A stretch of 64,000 bases of DNA from a virus: IMG/VR virus record IMGVR_UViG_3300013132_005385, positions 55,742 through 119,741 of that record; one strand, given 5' to 3'. The first letter of the stretch is position 1. The number at the start of each line of letters is the position of its first letter. Below are positions 43,892-51,871 of the stretch, piece after piece. Made by a program: the position numbers and the translations under genes. A model generated the notes under the pieces. That model had not been told where the DNA came from, ran no database searches, and worked only from the letters and a program-made list of their open reading frames with translations.

Positions 43892-44999
43892 CTTTTTGTT
43901 CCTCTTTAGTTTGATCCATTGATATTTTATTATACAGGATCTTTATAGTTTTAAAAATCTTATCTTTCTTATCATCATCGAAATTGGTCGATTTTAGATA
44001 TTCATTTACCAGCTCTAATATAGAGAAATTTTTACCCTCCAGATCAAATATGAGGTCTTCTGAATCCATACCTTCCTCAATATTCGAAATGGGAGTAAAA
44101 GTTATCTTTAGGGGAGAGAATACCATGTCTCCCAATATTCCAAGAGGACATTTTACCGCTATCTGAGGGTCTATTAAAATATCAACCAGATTATTCTCAA
44201 ATAGAGAATTTAATTCTGGTGGTGTAGAATTCAAAACTCTTTCGAATGGAATTCTTATAAATTTAGGAGATATAGAATTCTCAAAAAATTTCTCCTCTCC
44301 CGAAACGAAATCAAGAATTGTTATCCCCTTAATATTTTCCGAGTCTGATCTTGTCAGCTGGTATGGCGATCCTAACATCCTGATCTTTCCGTATTGCTGC
44401 GAGTAATGAACGTGACCGGAGTAAACCCTTTCAAATTTATCAAGATCTTGATAGGATATTCCCTCGTCTATTTTAGTGAACCTGTTGAACATTAGTCCTC
44501 TTATATCAGTGTGACAGAAAAGATAATCATGTGAATCTATATTTTTAAGACATGATGACTCCTCTTCATGATCCTTTCTCCAAGGCATCATAAAAACGCT
44601 CTTCTCTCCAAATTTTATAGAGACTGGTTCCTCGTAGATGTTAATTTTTGGTATCCATTTTAATGCTTTCAGAGAATTGATTTCATTGGAGTTTTTCCCG
44701 TATATGTCGTGGTTTCCACAAATTATATAGATGCCATCATGAAATATACTAGAAAGCTCCTCAAATATCTCTATCCCAAGATTGAGAACCTTTAAATTAA
44801 GAGACTGTCTGCTATCAAACACATCCCCTAGATGGACGAGACAATCTCCCTTTTTATAATTTTTCCTACATAGGGGAATGAACCACTCAAAAAAGAATTT
44901 TCTATGAATTTCTATCCATTCATTAGAATTATTTCTAACCCCTAAATGTGTGTCTGTAATTATGAAAGCCCTTTTTATTTGTGATAGCTCTAATTCCAT
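43872..44999 (-). CDS. gp47: Recombination nuclease subunit gp47 (Mre11/SbcD-like)
   Basis: A 375-residue calcineurin-like phosphoesterase. Metal-site motifs are ITDTHLGVR, LVHLGDVFDSR, ICGNHDIYG, LFCHTDI and YSGHVHYSQ. It is slightly longer than T4 gp47 (339). It forms the nuclease of the gp46/gp47 complex. Its start is one base from the stop of the gene at 45000, so the run gp41, orf, gp47, gp46 is probably one transcript. Confidence 0.92.
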   Translation of the reverse strand: MELELSQIKRAFIITDTHLGVRNNSNEWIEIHRKFFFEWFIPLCRKNYKKGDCLVHLGDVFDSRQSLNLKVLNLGIEIFEELSSIFHDGIYIICGNHDIYGKNSNEINSLKALKWIPKINIYEEPVSIKFGEKSVFMMPWRKDHEEESSCLKNIDSHDYLFCHTDIRGLMFNRFTKIDEGISYQDLDKFERVYSGHVHYSQQYGKIRMLGSPYQLTRSDSENIKGITILDFVSGEEKFFENSISPKFIRIPFERVLNSTPPELNSLFENNLVDILIDPQIAVKCPLGILGDMVFSPLKITFTPISNIEEGMDSEDLIFDLEGKNFSILELVNEYLKSTNFDDDKKDKIFKTIKILYNKISMDQTKEEQKDEDTED

Positions 45000-45485
45000 T
45001 TAGAATATCTTTTTGATTTTCTTCTTACTTAAAACACTATATTTTTCCTCCATTTCGAGAACGATCTTTTCCTTATATTTCATATGAATGCACTCGTATG
45101 CTTTGGTATAGGTGATAGACATAAAATCACAGATGTGAACAAATTTTTCGACATAGGTGAATTGTGTGCCATCTAGAGCATCAAAAAGATCCTGAAATAT
45201 CATAGGAATAAGATCCTTGGGAACTTTCTTGTTTGGATTCAGTGCTATCCATCTTGATTTATTGAACACCACATCTAACTTTTCGTTTAGCTCTTTATAA
45301 TAGAGATATTTTTCATCGTTTCCATCCTGAGCCCCGTATATTCCCTTAAAATCTGCGGCGTTTCCCGAATTTCCCCATTCTATAATGGACGATTCCATGG
45401 GCTCTTCTGTTTGATCGACGGAATCATCGTTTAGATCCTCGTCTTTAAATTCATCTTCGTCTAGTAGTCTTTTCTGTTTCATCAT
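45000..45485 (-). CDS. Unknown protein between gp47 and gp41
   Basis: A 161-residue protein from ATG 45485 (MMKQKRLL), which overlaps the helicase stop as ATGATGA; a longer frame to 45521 would overlap more. The N-terminal 60 residues are acidic and probably disordered; the rest is helical and basic at the end (SKKKIKKIF). The position suggests a replication or transcription accessory role, such as a helicase loader or polymerase-binding protein, but no motif confirms this. Confidence 0.6.
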   Translation of the reverse strand: MMKQKRLLDEDEFKDEDLNDDSVDQTEEPMESSIIEWGNSGNAADFKGIYGAQDGNDEKYLYYKELNEKLDVVFNKSRWIALNPNKKVPKDLIPMIFQDLFDALDGTQFTYVEKFVHICDFMSITYTKAYECIHMKYKEKIVLEMEEKYSVLSKKKIKKIF

Positions 45486-46786
45486 TGTTCTGTCATTATT
45501 TCGGAGTTGGGATCCTCCCATACTCTCATATAGCTATAGTCAACCAGAAATTTTTTATAGGCATTTTTATATCCTTCATCCCTGTTTGCCAAAACCTTCA
45601 GCTTATATTCATTATTGGAATACATTAGAGGATCCTGAATAATCCCGAACATTCCGTCCACCGTTGCTACTAATCCAGATGACTCGGATGCTGAATTCAT
45701 AGAGAGATCTGTTGCATCGAATTCAGATTGCTTTGTTTGAGTCGCAGTAACCAATGCCCACCCATTTCTTTGAGCCATTGCTCTAAGATCCTCTGCAATT
45801 TGCTTGATCTTCATGTAGGTGTTTTCACTGTTTGGATTTCTCCAATTTTTCAGAATGTTTATGTAGTCTATAATTACTATTTTAAATTTAACCCCTTTGA
45901 TTTGTTCAGTTTTTAATAACCAACTTTCAACGTCTATAACGGAGGCATTTGATGTCCCAAACTCCTTAATAAACAATTTACCGGGTAAAGCCAGGTTATC
46001 AAAAGCCAGATTTTTAATTTTCTTCTTGATTAGCTCCTGATCCTCCGCTGCTCTCTTATATTCACTCATTTTTATACCTAGTAGATTAGCTCCTAATCTC
46101 TTCATGTATTTTCTGTCATTAAGCTCAAGAGTTATAACTGCAACATTGTTAGAAGCTCTGATTGCTTGACATGCTATATTACCCATCCATAATGTTTTAC
46201 CAACCTTGGGTTGGCCTAGAAAAACATAAAGACACTTAGCTGAAAATCCTCCGCCTAGACAGTAGTCTATAAAGTCATATCCACTAGAAAAAGTCTGGGT
46301 GGTTATTTGCTCATGTGAATCTGGATCAGAAAAATCGAGACCTGTATCAAATGCAAAATCCAGGTTGTTTCTCTCAACCACTATTGATTTGTAGGTGTTT
46401 ATAACATCTTTGATGTTATCAGGAGTTACCTCGGTGCTTTTTATATAGTTAACGGAATCTATTGCACTTTTCTCTAGCGTTTTCCATTCTATCCACGCTT
46501 CTGTGTTCTGTGTTAGCCATTCCTGATCATAATCATCTAAATCTACCGCCCACATCGATTCTAATAGATCGTCGGGAAGTTTTCCCTCTAAATTCAGAAG
46601 TCTAGCCGATTCCCTAACCTGGTTTTTGGATGGAACTTGTGAGTATTTTTTCCAAAAGGATTTTACTATTTTAAAAGCCTCCTGATATCCATCGTTTTTA
46701 AAATAACCAGGGCTGCAAGATTCAATGTATGATGAATTTGATAATACTGATTTGAACCAAATGTTTTCTAAATGACTATTTTGCAT
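45482..46786 (-). CDS. gp41: Replicative DNA helicase, gp41-like (DnaB family)
   Basis: A 434-residue RecA-fold hexameric helicase. Walker A is LGQPKVGKT (near residue 195), followed by VAVITLELNDRKYMKRL, a VIIDYINIL Walker B near residue 300, and ATQTKQS as the sensor region. The N-terminal domain is helical. T4 gp41 has 475 residues. It unwinds DNA ahead of the polymerase. It precedes the gp47/gp46 pair and follows UvsX in the same direction. Confidence 0.9.
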   Translation of the reverse strand: MQNSHLENIWFKSVLSNSSYIESCSPGYFKNDGYQEAFKIVKSFWKKYSQVPSKNQVRESARLLNLEGKLPDDLLESMWAVDLDDYDQEWLTQNTEAWIEWKTLEKSAIDSVNYIKSTEVTPDNIKDVINTYKSIVVERNNLDFAFDTGLDFSDPDSHEQITTQTFSSGYDFIDYCLGGGFSAKCLYVFLGQPKVGKTLWMGNIACQAIRASNNVAVITLELNDRKYMKRLGANLLGIKMSEYKRAAEDQELIKKKIKNLAFDNLALPGKLFIKEFGTSNASVIDVESWLLKTEQIKGVKFKIVIIDYINILKNWRNPNSENTYMKIKQIAEDLRAMAQRNGWALVTATQTKQSEFDATDLSMNSASESSGLVATVDGMFGIIQDPLMYSNNEYKLKVLANRDEGYKNAYKKFLVDYSYMRVWEDPNSEIMTEQ

Positions 46787-46788
46787 GC

Positions 46789-47082
46789 TTAAAAGTGTGG
46801 ATTGTTTCTGATTTTATACCAAATTTTCCCTGCTGAATTTCTTTCTGTTTTTTCAAATTCTCCCGAATCTATCATTTCTTTAACCATTCTTCCGTGGTTT
46901 GTTGAGTTCCATCCTGAAGGAAGAAAAGAATTAAATGTTTGCTCAGTAAAATCTCCATCGGGTCTTCCATCTTTGAGAAGATAAAGATTTAATTCATAGA
47001 TGATGTCCTCACGGGTTGGATACTCAGGAAGTTCTTTCCAAACCCCCATATGGTACTTCATCTTAATTTTATTCTTGTCCAT
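46789..47082 (-). CDS. Small unknown protein, possibly winged helix
   Basis: A 97-residue protein (PTREDIIYELNLYLL, then NHGRMVKEMIDSGEFEK and GKIWYKIR) whose order of helices and a final beta hairpin resembles a winged helix DNA-binding fold. It overlaps the uvsX stop by 14 bases and ends 2 bases before gp41, so it is co-expressed with recombination proteins. The family is not recognised. Confidence 0.55.
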   Translation of the reverse strand: MDKNKIKMKYHMGVWKELPEYPTREDIIYELNLYLLKDGRPDGDFTEQTFNSFLPSGWNSTNHGRMVKEMIDSGEFEKTERNSAGKIWYKIRNNPHF

Positions 47083-48259
47083 TGTCCGATTCCGAGTTTA
47101 CGTCTTGTGGTGATTCGATTGATTCTGATGTTTCGCCATCAACAAACTCATCCAATTCTTTTTCATCAAAAAGATCAGGGAGCTTGAAGTGTGTCTGTAT
47201 AACATTCTCGTCGAGCTTTCTTAATACTTCCTCCGTAAATACCTCCGGAGTGAATAATTGTGTGGATGGAACGGTTTTTCCCAAGTGAGCTACTGCCCAT
47301 CTAGGCGACGATTCAACAGATGAGAATATCATTTCTCCAGTTTTCTTATCTACCTCCAATTTTCCCCTTTGTATTCCGCAGTTTTCCCATGATACAAAAT
47401 CCTGTAATCCCACATATGGATTCATACCGTTCATAAATGAGATATGGAATTTTACTGAATATGGTCTGGTGAATCTTGCTTTCTTAGGGGTTGATGTCAC
47501 TATGATTCCAGTTTTAGTGTCTCCCTCTTTAAGCTGAGCTTTGGAAAGCATAATAACATTACTCATGGAGAAAATTGGACCGTCTCCACCTGCAGCCTCT
47601 TTGGTTGGCATAAATCCTCCAATATTTCCTGTTGTTGTGTGATTCGTACATACTAGGGGGATTTTAACCCCCGTTAAGTCCAACGTAATAACTCTGAATA
47701 AAGATCTCATTTCTTTAGATCTGATACCCATATCCATTGCGCTTTTACCTTTTAAAGCATCGCCAGATTCTTTGTCCGTTGTTAACATTCCCAACGAGTC
47801 AAGAACTATCATTATTTTAGGATCAAATCCGTCTTTTCTATAGCCTTTGATTTTGTCCACTAGATTAGCGACGAAAACTTTAAAATCCGTGATCGTTTTA
47901 ATAGGTTGATATCTCACCCTATTTGCATCTATCCCAAACTTTTTTGCGGTTGATCTGTCTATAGCTCCCTCGGTGTCGCAGTAGATGACATCATATCCAG
48001 CTTTCTGAGCCTCTCTGGTAATATTCAAGCATAGAAAGCTTTTTCCAGTTTGGGGATCTCCAGCTATTCCCATTGATCTATTGTTGGCTATTCCACCAAA
48101 AAGACTTCCGGAGAGCTGGGCATTTAATAGGTAATTTCCAGTCGAGATCCACTCGCTGACTTCTGAAAATTCGTTGGTTTCCAAAACGGATCCCATTTCG
48201 AATCCTTCTATTTTGGAGAGTTGTTTGTCAAGTTCTAAGAATGAAAAAGTTTTTCCCAT
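47069..48259 (-). CDS. uvsX: RecA-like recombinase UvsX
   Basis: A 396-residue recombinase, the length of T4 UvsX (391). Walker A is GDPQTGKS (67-74). DVIYCDTEGAIDR holds the catalytic Glu region, and MIVLDSLGMLTTDK is Walker B. PLVCTNHTTTG followed by an AAGGDGPIFSMSNVI loop corresponds to the DNA-binding loop area. It has an acidic C-terminal tail. It drives strand invasion with gp46/gp47 and gp41. Confidence 0.92.
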   Translation of the reverse strand: MGKTFSFLELDKQLSKIEGFEMGSVLETNEFSEVSEWISTGNYLLNAQLSGSLFGGIANNRSMGIAGDPQTGKSFLCLNITREAQKAGYDVIYCDTEGAIDRSTAKKFGIDANRVRYQPIKTITDFKVFVANLVDKIKGYRKDGFDPKIMIVLDSLGMLTTDKESGDALKGKSAMDMGIRSKEMRSLFRVITLDLTGVKIPLVCTNHTTTGNIGGFMPTKEAAGGDGPIFSMSNVIMLSKAQLKEGDTKTGIIVTSTPKKARFTRPYSVKFHISFMNGMNPYVGLQDFVSWENCGIQRGKLEVDKKTGEMIFSSVESSPRWAVAHLGKTVPSTQLFTPEVFTEEVLRKLDENVIQTHFKLPDLFDEKELDEFVDGETSESIESPQDVNSESDNGQE

Positions 48260-48270
48260 TTGATTATAAA

Positions 48271-48582
48271 TTATTTAGTAATTTTAGCTGTTGCTCTTGA
48301 AATGATTTCACTCTGCGGAAGACTTTCGTTTTCGAATCTCCCGTCCATTTCCCTAAGAATAAATAGGTCTTCTCCTAAATCTGAAGCTATCTCCTGAAGT
48401 GAGTTTCTATCAATTGTTAGATCCAAATCACCCCACCATATTTTTCCCTCTGAAAGGGTAAATATGTTGGCGTTAAAATAGACCTCATGATCTGGAAATT
48501 CTGATCGGTAAAATGATTTAGAGGAAGAAATCATTCTTCCCGCTGACATCCCGTGATTTCTGAAAATTAAATTAGCATTCAT
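48271..48582 (-). CDS. Small unknown protein upstream of uvsX
   Basis: A 103-residue protein (MNANLIFRNHGMSAGRMISSSK, quoted short as start MNANLIF). The centre KIWWGDLDLTIDRNSLQEIA suggests a small alpha/beta fold. It lies 11 bases before uvsX and is probably the first gene of that transcript. It is not recognised. Confidence 0.6.
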   Translation of the reverse strand: MNANLIFRNHGMSAGRMISSSKSFYRSEFPDHEVYFNANIFTLSEGKIWWGDLDLTIDRNSLQEIASDLGEDLFILREMDGRFENESLPQSEIISRATAKITK

Positions 48583-48632
48583 AATGATTGTTTTTTTATT
48601 GATTATATTTCTTATACGATTTTAATTTCCAC

Positions 48633-48661
48633 AAAAAAGGCCTTATGTTTTGGATAAGGCC
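48633..48661 (-). terminator. Rho-independent terminator after the lipoprotein gene
   Basis: An 8 bp stem (GGCCTTAT/ATAAGGCC, loop of 7) is followed on the minus strand by TTTTTTGTGG. Confidence 0.8.
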
Positions 48662-48682
48662 TAATTTTTCTAGTTTCGGCTT

Positions 48683-48841
48683 TTACTTCGCAGAGCAAAC
48701 CGAAATCGAATCTGAGGCTTGAACTGTGTCAACAGCAACCTGAACTGAGTCAGTAGCTGGAGTTTCAATTTCCCCTGTGCTTCCAGGATTGCATGAAGCA
48801 AGTAAAAACACGGGGATAGCCATTAATAACAACTTTTTCAT
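48683..48841 (-). CDS. Small lipoprotein
   Basis: A 52-codon gene. MKKLLLMAIPVFLLASCNPG is a complete lipoprotein signal: two lysines, a hydrophobic core, lipobox L-A-S-C with Cys at 17. The mature part is about 36 residues, rich in T, V, D and S, with a second Cys at 49. A TATAAATA box lies 18 nt upstream and a terminator follows, so it is a stand-alone late gene. It would be lipid-anchored in the host envelope. Entry exclusion or a spanin-like lysis role are possible, but not shown. Confidence 0.75.
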   Translation of the reverse strand: MKKLLLMAIPVFLLASCNPGSTGEIETPATDSVQVAVDTVQASDSISVCSAK

Positions 48842-48858
48842 TCGTTTAATTATTTATT

Positions 48859-48866
48859 TATTTATA
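48859..48866 (-). promoter_or_regulatory. T4-type late promoter (TATAAATA)
   Basis: An exact TATAAATA, the T4 late consensus, lies 18 nt before the lipoprotein start at 48841. Confidence 0.6.
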
Positions 48867-48876
48867 GTGGTCAGAA

Positions 48877-49137
48877 TTAAGATTGTTTCTTAAGAGCTTG
48901 AGAAATAAATTCTTTACCTTCCACGGAATAAAATTCACCTGTGATTTTTTTGCTCATAAAAAAGTCTTTATCCGTAATTTGTCCTAGTAGAACAAAGGTA
49001 TCTTCTCCTATTAAAAATTCTCTATCAATATTCTCTTCAGAGAGATTATTTCGGGAAATCCATTTCTCGCAATTTCTTAGAAAATATTTCTTATACGAAT
49101 CCTGGATCTGCTCTGATATATTGATTAACCTTCTCAT
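48877..49137 (-). CDS. Small unknown protein
   Basis: An 86-residue protein with a helical, basic N-terminal half (SEQIQDSYKKYFLRNCEKW) and a FLIGEDTFVLLGQI strand pair. It lies 2 bases after the gene at 49140. It is not recognised and shows no signal or membrane segment. Confidence 0.55.
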   Translation of the reverse strand: MRRLINISEQIQDSYKKYFLRNCEKWISRNNLSEENIDREFLIGEDTFVLLGQITDKDFFMSKKITGEFYSVEGKEFISQALKKQS

Positions 49138-49139
49138 AT

Positions 49140-49373
49140 TTATTTCTGTCTTATTTCTTTAAGTATAATTGAAAGAACCCCGCATTTTTCATATTCTTCT
49201 GACTCCTCGAAGTGATTAATCATTTTTTCAAGTAAAATTCCATCCCTCCATTTATATAATCCCCCTCCTTCTCTGAAGCTATCAGATCCTTCCTTAGAAA
49301 TGTAGGTGTAAAGTCTTACGCATGAAGCTGCGTATGATTCCTGTTGATTCTTTATTTGTTCTCCTAATTCCAT
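49140..49373 (-). CDS. Small unknown protein
   Basis: A 77-residue helical protein from ATG 49373 (MELGEQIKNQQ). The frame opens at 49400, but a TACCTTTG box at 49398-49405 would then overlap the coding start, so the inner ATG is preferred. It is not recognised. Confidence 0.55.
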   Translation of the reverse strand: MELGEQIKNQQESYAASCVRLYTYISKEGSDSFREGGGLYKWRDGILLEKMINHFEESEEYEKCGVLSIILKEIRQK

Positions 49374-49397
49374 ATTGATTATTTTTATTTTATACTT

Positions 49398-49405
49398 CAA
49401 AGGTA
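49398..49405 (-). promoter_or_regulatory. Putative host-type promoter -7 box (TACCTTTG)
   Basis: TAnnTTTG match about 25 nt before the ATG at 49373, followed by TATAAAATA, so early and late elements may overlap. Confidence 0.45.
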
Positions 49406-49430
49406 AGTAAAAATCCGTAGGAAAAAAAAT

Positions 49431-49616
49431 TTATTCGGAGTTTTTTCTAATTTTTTCCTTGTGTGCTGCTTTGGATACAGCGTCTCTTCTTTTCACGGAT
49501 CTTTTTTTATATTCGGTTCTTTCCCTTAATTCTCTAAGAATCCTGGCTGACTCGAATTTTCTTTTCCATTGTTTTAAGGATTTTTCTATGGAATCCTCAA
49601 CTTTTACCACTAGCAT
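49431..49616 (-). CDS. rpsU: Ribosomal protein bS21 homologue
   Basis: A 61-residue protein matching bacterial S21 along its length: VVKVEDSIEKSLKQWKRKFE, then ARILRELRERTEYKK, SVKRRDA and a basic C-terminus. S21 sits on the small subunit near the 3' end of 16S rRNA. In Bacteroidota, S21 helps hide the anti-Shine-Dalgarno sequence, which fits the lack of SD sites here. A phage copy could replace host S21 and bias initiation. It overlaps the Nudix gene by 7 bases. Confidence 0.85.
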   Translation of the reverse strand: MLVVKVEDSIEKSLKQWKRKFESARILRELRERTEYKKRSVKRRDAVSKAAHKEKIRKNSE

Positions 49617-50053
49617 ATGTTTAATATTAATTGTTTTATTTCGTCTATTTTTGAAGATTGTGATTCATGAAGAATCTTTCTAGCAACATCTAAATTCACT
49701 AATTTATAGTCTGATATTTCCGGATATTTCCCATCAGCTAGAGAAACACAATGAAATTTAAAAGCTGAAATGTCGTTTTCTATAAGGTAAAGAAATGGAT
49801 GCAGGATTTTTTTACGAGATTTATATTCAATCGGGTCCATTTCCACAATATGGGAAATTACTAAATCTCTCTTTTTTAGTCCTGTTTCCTCCCAAAGCTC
49901 CCTTATTGCCGATTCCTCTGGAGACTCCCATTCTTCGCCCATTCCCTTGGGAATAGACCATCCTCCATAATTACCTGAAGATTTGCATACTAACAGGGAG
50001 TTTGTAGACATGGAATAAATGAATATACCAAAAGTTTTCTTTTTAGCTTTCAT
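49610..50053 (-). CDS. Nudix hydrolase
   Basis: A 147-residue protein from ATG 50053 (MKAKKKTFGIFIYS); longer frames would run through the promoters and the divergent gene. The Nudix box is complete: G-x5-E-x7-R-E-L-x-E-E-x-G-L within GMGEEWESPEESAIREL and WEETGL. It cleaves a nucleoside diphosphate linked to another group, perhaps an oxidised nucleotide, Ap4A or an RNA cap-like end. Both a TATATA and a TATATTTG box precede it. Confidence 0.82.
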   Translation of the reverse strand: MKAKKKTFGIFIYSMSTNSLLVCKSSGNYGGWSIPKGMGEEWESPEESAIRELWEETGLKKRDLVISHIVEMDPIEYKSRKKILHPFLYLIENDISAFKFHCVSLADGKYPEISDYKLVNLDVARKILHESQSSKIDEIKQLILNIC

Positions 50054-50059
50054 AGAGGA

Positions 50060-50065
50060 TATATA
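50060..50065 (-). promoter_or_regulatory. Late promoter (TATATA) before the Nudix gene
   Basis: AAATATATATCCTCT, 7-12 nt before ATG 50053, is close for a promoter, so transcription may start within a very short leader. Confidence 0.4.
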
Positions 50066-50077
50066 TTTATCATACTG

Positions 50078-50085
50078 CAAATATA
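50078..50085 (-). promoter_or_regulatory. Putative host-type promoter -7 box (TATATTTG)
   Basis: TAnnTTTG match about 25 nt before the Nudix start, in the divergent region shared with the plus-strand gene at 50097. Confidence 0.45.
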
Positions 50086-50096
50086 AAAAAAGAACC

Positions 50097-50792
50097 ATGA
50101 ACAATCTTGTTGAATATGAAATATTTTTAGAGAAGCTCAACAATCACTTTGGCGAAGATCACATAAGGGAGTCTCTCAGAATACTAACAGAGGAAACTGA
50201 TGAAGCAATTTTGGAGGCGTGGTACAACACAATATTGGATCTTGCGGCTCTTATTCCCGGAATTGGATCTTTTGCCGAGGGAATAAACCTTGTCTCATAT
50301 GCTAAACAGGGCGAATATCTTCTAGCTGCTTTATGCGCAATAGGACTAATACCTATTTTTGGACAATATGTTGGAGCCGGAGGATCCCTTCTAGTGAAGG
50401 CATTAAGAAGCGGAGGAAGTATAGGCTCGGGAATAATAAAACCACTAACCAGATTAGTCGCTAAATTTTTTCCAAATATAACTAAGTTTTTAAGAAGCTC
50501 TGCATTTATTAAAAAATTCCCCGCCATTACACCTTATATAGATGATATGCTTAAGTCACTTTCAAGTTTTGCATTGAAGGGAGGAGATGAGATTAATAAG
50601 ATAGCAGCATCTCCTGCACTAAGAAGGGGAATAAAAAGGGACGTTGCGAAAGCTAAATCATTTGTTAAGATCGGGGATTGGCTTACACCAGATAAACCGA
50701 AAGCTCCAGAAAATATAATTAAGACCTTTAACCAATATGAGGTTCAACAGTCAGCGAATCCGTATGCTGATTGGTCCCAATATGTTAGGTAA
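50097..50792 (+). CDS. Plus-strand protein with a pre-toxin-like hydrophobic hairpin
   Basis: A 231-residue protein from ATG 50097 (MNNLVEYEIF); an upstream ATG at 50019 would overlap the Nudix promoter and start. Residues 40-95 read LDLAALIPGIGSFAEGINLV, then GEYLLAALCAIGLIPIFGQ, a Gly-rich hydrophobic helical hairpin like the pre-toxin segment found before the toxin in polymorphic toxins. The remainder is helical and basic; the C-terminus ends NPYADWSQYVR. No toxin domain is recognised. It is on the opposite strand to nearly all other genes and has its own terminator. Confidence 0.6.
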   Translation: MNNLVEYEIFLEKLNNHFGEDHIRESLRILTEETDEAILEAWYNTILDLAALIPGIGSFAEGINLVSYAKQGEYLLAALCAIGLIPIFGQYVGAGGSLLVKALRSGGSIGSGIIKPLTRLVAKFFPNITKFLRSSAFIKKFPAITPYIDDMLKSLSSFALKGGDEINKIAASPALRRGIKRDVAKAKSFVKIGDWLTPDKPKAPENIIKTFNQYEVQQSANPYADWSQYVR

Positions 50793-50799
50793 AGAAATA

Positions 50800-50827
50800 A
50801 AAAAGGCTTCGAATATTCGAAGCCTTT
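50800..50827. terminator. Bidirectional terminator between convergent genes
   Basis: A 12-13 bp nearly perfect palindrome (AAAAGGCTTCGAA/TTCGAAGCCTTTT) has A/T runs on both sides, between the plus-strand gene ending 50792 and the minus-strand gene ending 50832. Confidence 0.85.
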
Positions 50828-50831
50828 TCTT

Positions 50832-51698
50832 TTAGAATTTGTTTCCACATTTTGGACAAAATTTCCAATTTGAATCCTTGACCCTAGTCCCGCATCCAGA
50901 ACAATAATTTCTAATAGAATTCATTTCCACAGGCTTGCTTGAGTATGGAAGAATTTGAAATTCATACTTTTCAGTGCACCATGAATTAAAACTTGCATTC
51001 ACGTATTGAAATGACTGGTTGGATTCGCATCCCTTTTCTATAGATCCCGTTTCTATAGATTTAGACTCTCCCGATTTTTTCTTTGTATCTTGAGGATCTA
51101 ATGATCTAGGGATCTCGCCGGAAAAATAGCAGGTGTTAGTGAAAGTCGTACCGCCAAATGACAGATCTGAGGTGTTATTTGCGGTAAATGTTGATCCTAT
51201 ATTTTGTCCAGTATAATATGTTCCTCCCCATCCACCTGTACCGATTCCGGTTCCCGAGTTTCCAACCCATATGTTACCTGAGTATGGATTATATGTAGGG
51301 GCTTCGTATTCATGATAAAATTCCACCTTTACGAATCCATTATCTCTAATAGCATTTTGAGCTTCGTTGGTGTTCTGAACCTGATACGTTGAAAACTCAA
51401 ATTTACAATTTTCATCGATAAATCTATCCAGAAATACCCTTTCGCCTGGCCTTAAAACTATTCCACTTTGTGAAATTAGTTTCCCGTTAAGATAGATCTT
51501 AGCAAGAACCTTTTTGGAATGCGGATTGAATAATTCAATCTCGAAATTTTCCATATCGTTAAGAAATAGGAACCCGTCTGTGTTGCGGAGATCTGGGTTT
51601 GTGATCTCGCCTTTTTTGTAGATCTTTAGGCGATTACGGTTTTTTGTTACGTTTGCCGTGCAGGAACCGCTTCCCCGTCTGAGAATGTTTGAAGTCAT
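50832..51698 (-). CDS. Unknown protein with C-terminal zinc ribbon
   Basis: A 288-residue protein. Residues 20-125 look like a beta sandwich (FEIELFNPHSKKVLAKIYLN, RPGERVFLDRF). Residues 130-180 are Gly/Ser/Thr/Tyr rich. The last 25 residues form a four-cysteine zinc ribbon (CSGCGTRV, then FCPKCGNKF). Its TATATA box is about 100 nt upstream, so it has a long leader. Virion or host-interaction protein; the exact role is unknown. Confidence 0.65.
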   Translation of the reverse strand: MTSNILRRGSGSCTANVTKNRNRLKIYKKGEITNPDLRNTDGFLFLNDMENFEIELFNPHSKKVLAKIYLNGKLISQSGIVLRPGERVFLDRFIDENCKFEFSTYQVQNTNEAQNAIRDNGFVKVEFYHEYEAPTYNPYSGNIWVGNSGTGIGTGGWGGTYYTGQNIGSTFTANNTSDLSFGGTTFTNTCYFSGEIPRSLDPQDTKKKSGESKSIETGSIEKGCESNQSFQYVNASFNSWCTEKYEFQILPYSSKPVEMNSIRNYCSGCGTRVKDSNWKFCPKCGNKF

Positions 51699-51798
51699 AG
51701 CTTACCTTCTTTTTTGCTACTCCCTTCATATCCGGTTAGGAATATTCGACGGTTTGTTGACCGGGGAGGAACTAGAGTTTGAGGCTCTAATCACTACT

Positions 51799-51804
51799 TA
51801 TATA
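51799..51804 (-). promoter_or_regulatory. Late promoter (TATATA) with a long leader
   Basis: CGGTATATAAGTAG lies about 100 nt before the ATG at 51698. The leader (about 51699-51798) has a short CCGGT/ACCGG inverted repeat and an ATG at 51727-51729 opening an overlapping 31-codon basic frame. Confidence 0.5.
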
Positions 51805-51828
51805 CCGATTCAATTTTTTGTTTCATAA

Positions 51829-51853
51829 AAAAGGGATCAGTAGATCCCTTTTT
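51829..51853 (-). terminator. Rho-independent terminator
   Basis: An 8 bp stem (AAGGGATC/GATCCCTT, loop of 4) with A/T runs on both sides, after the stop of the gene at 51872. Confidence 0.85.
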
Positions 51854-51871
51854 AAGTATATGAATTTTGAA

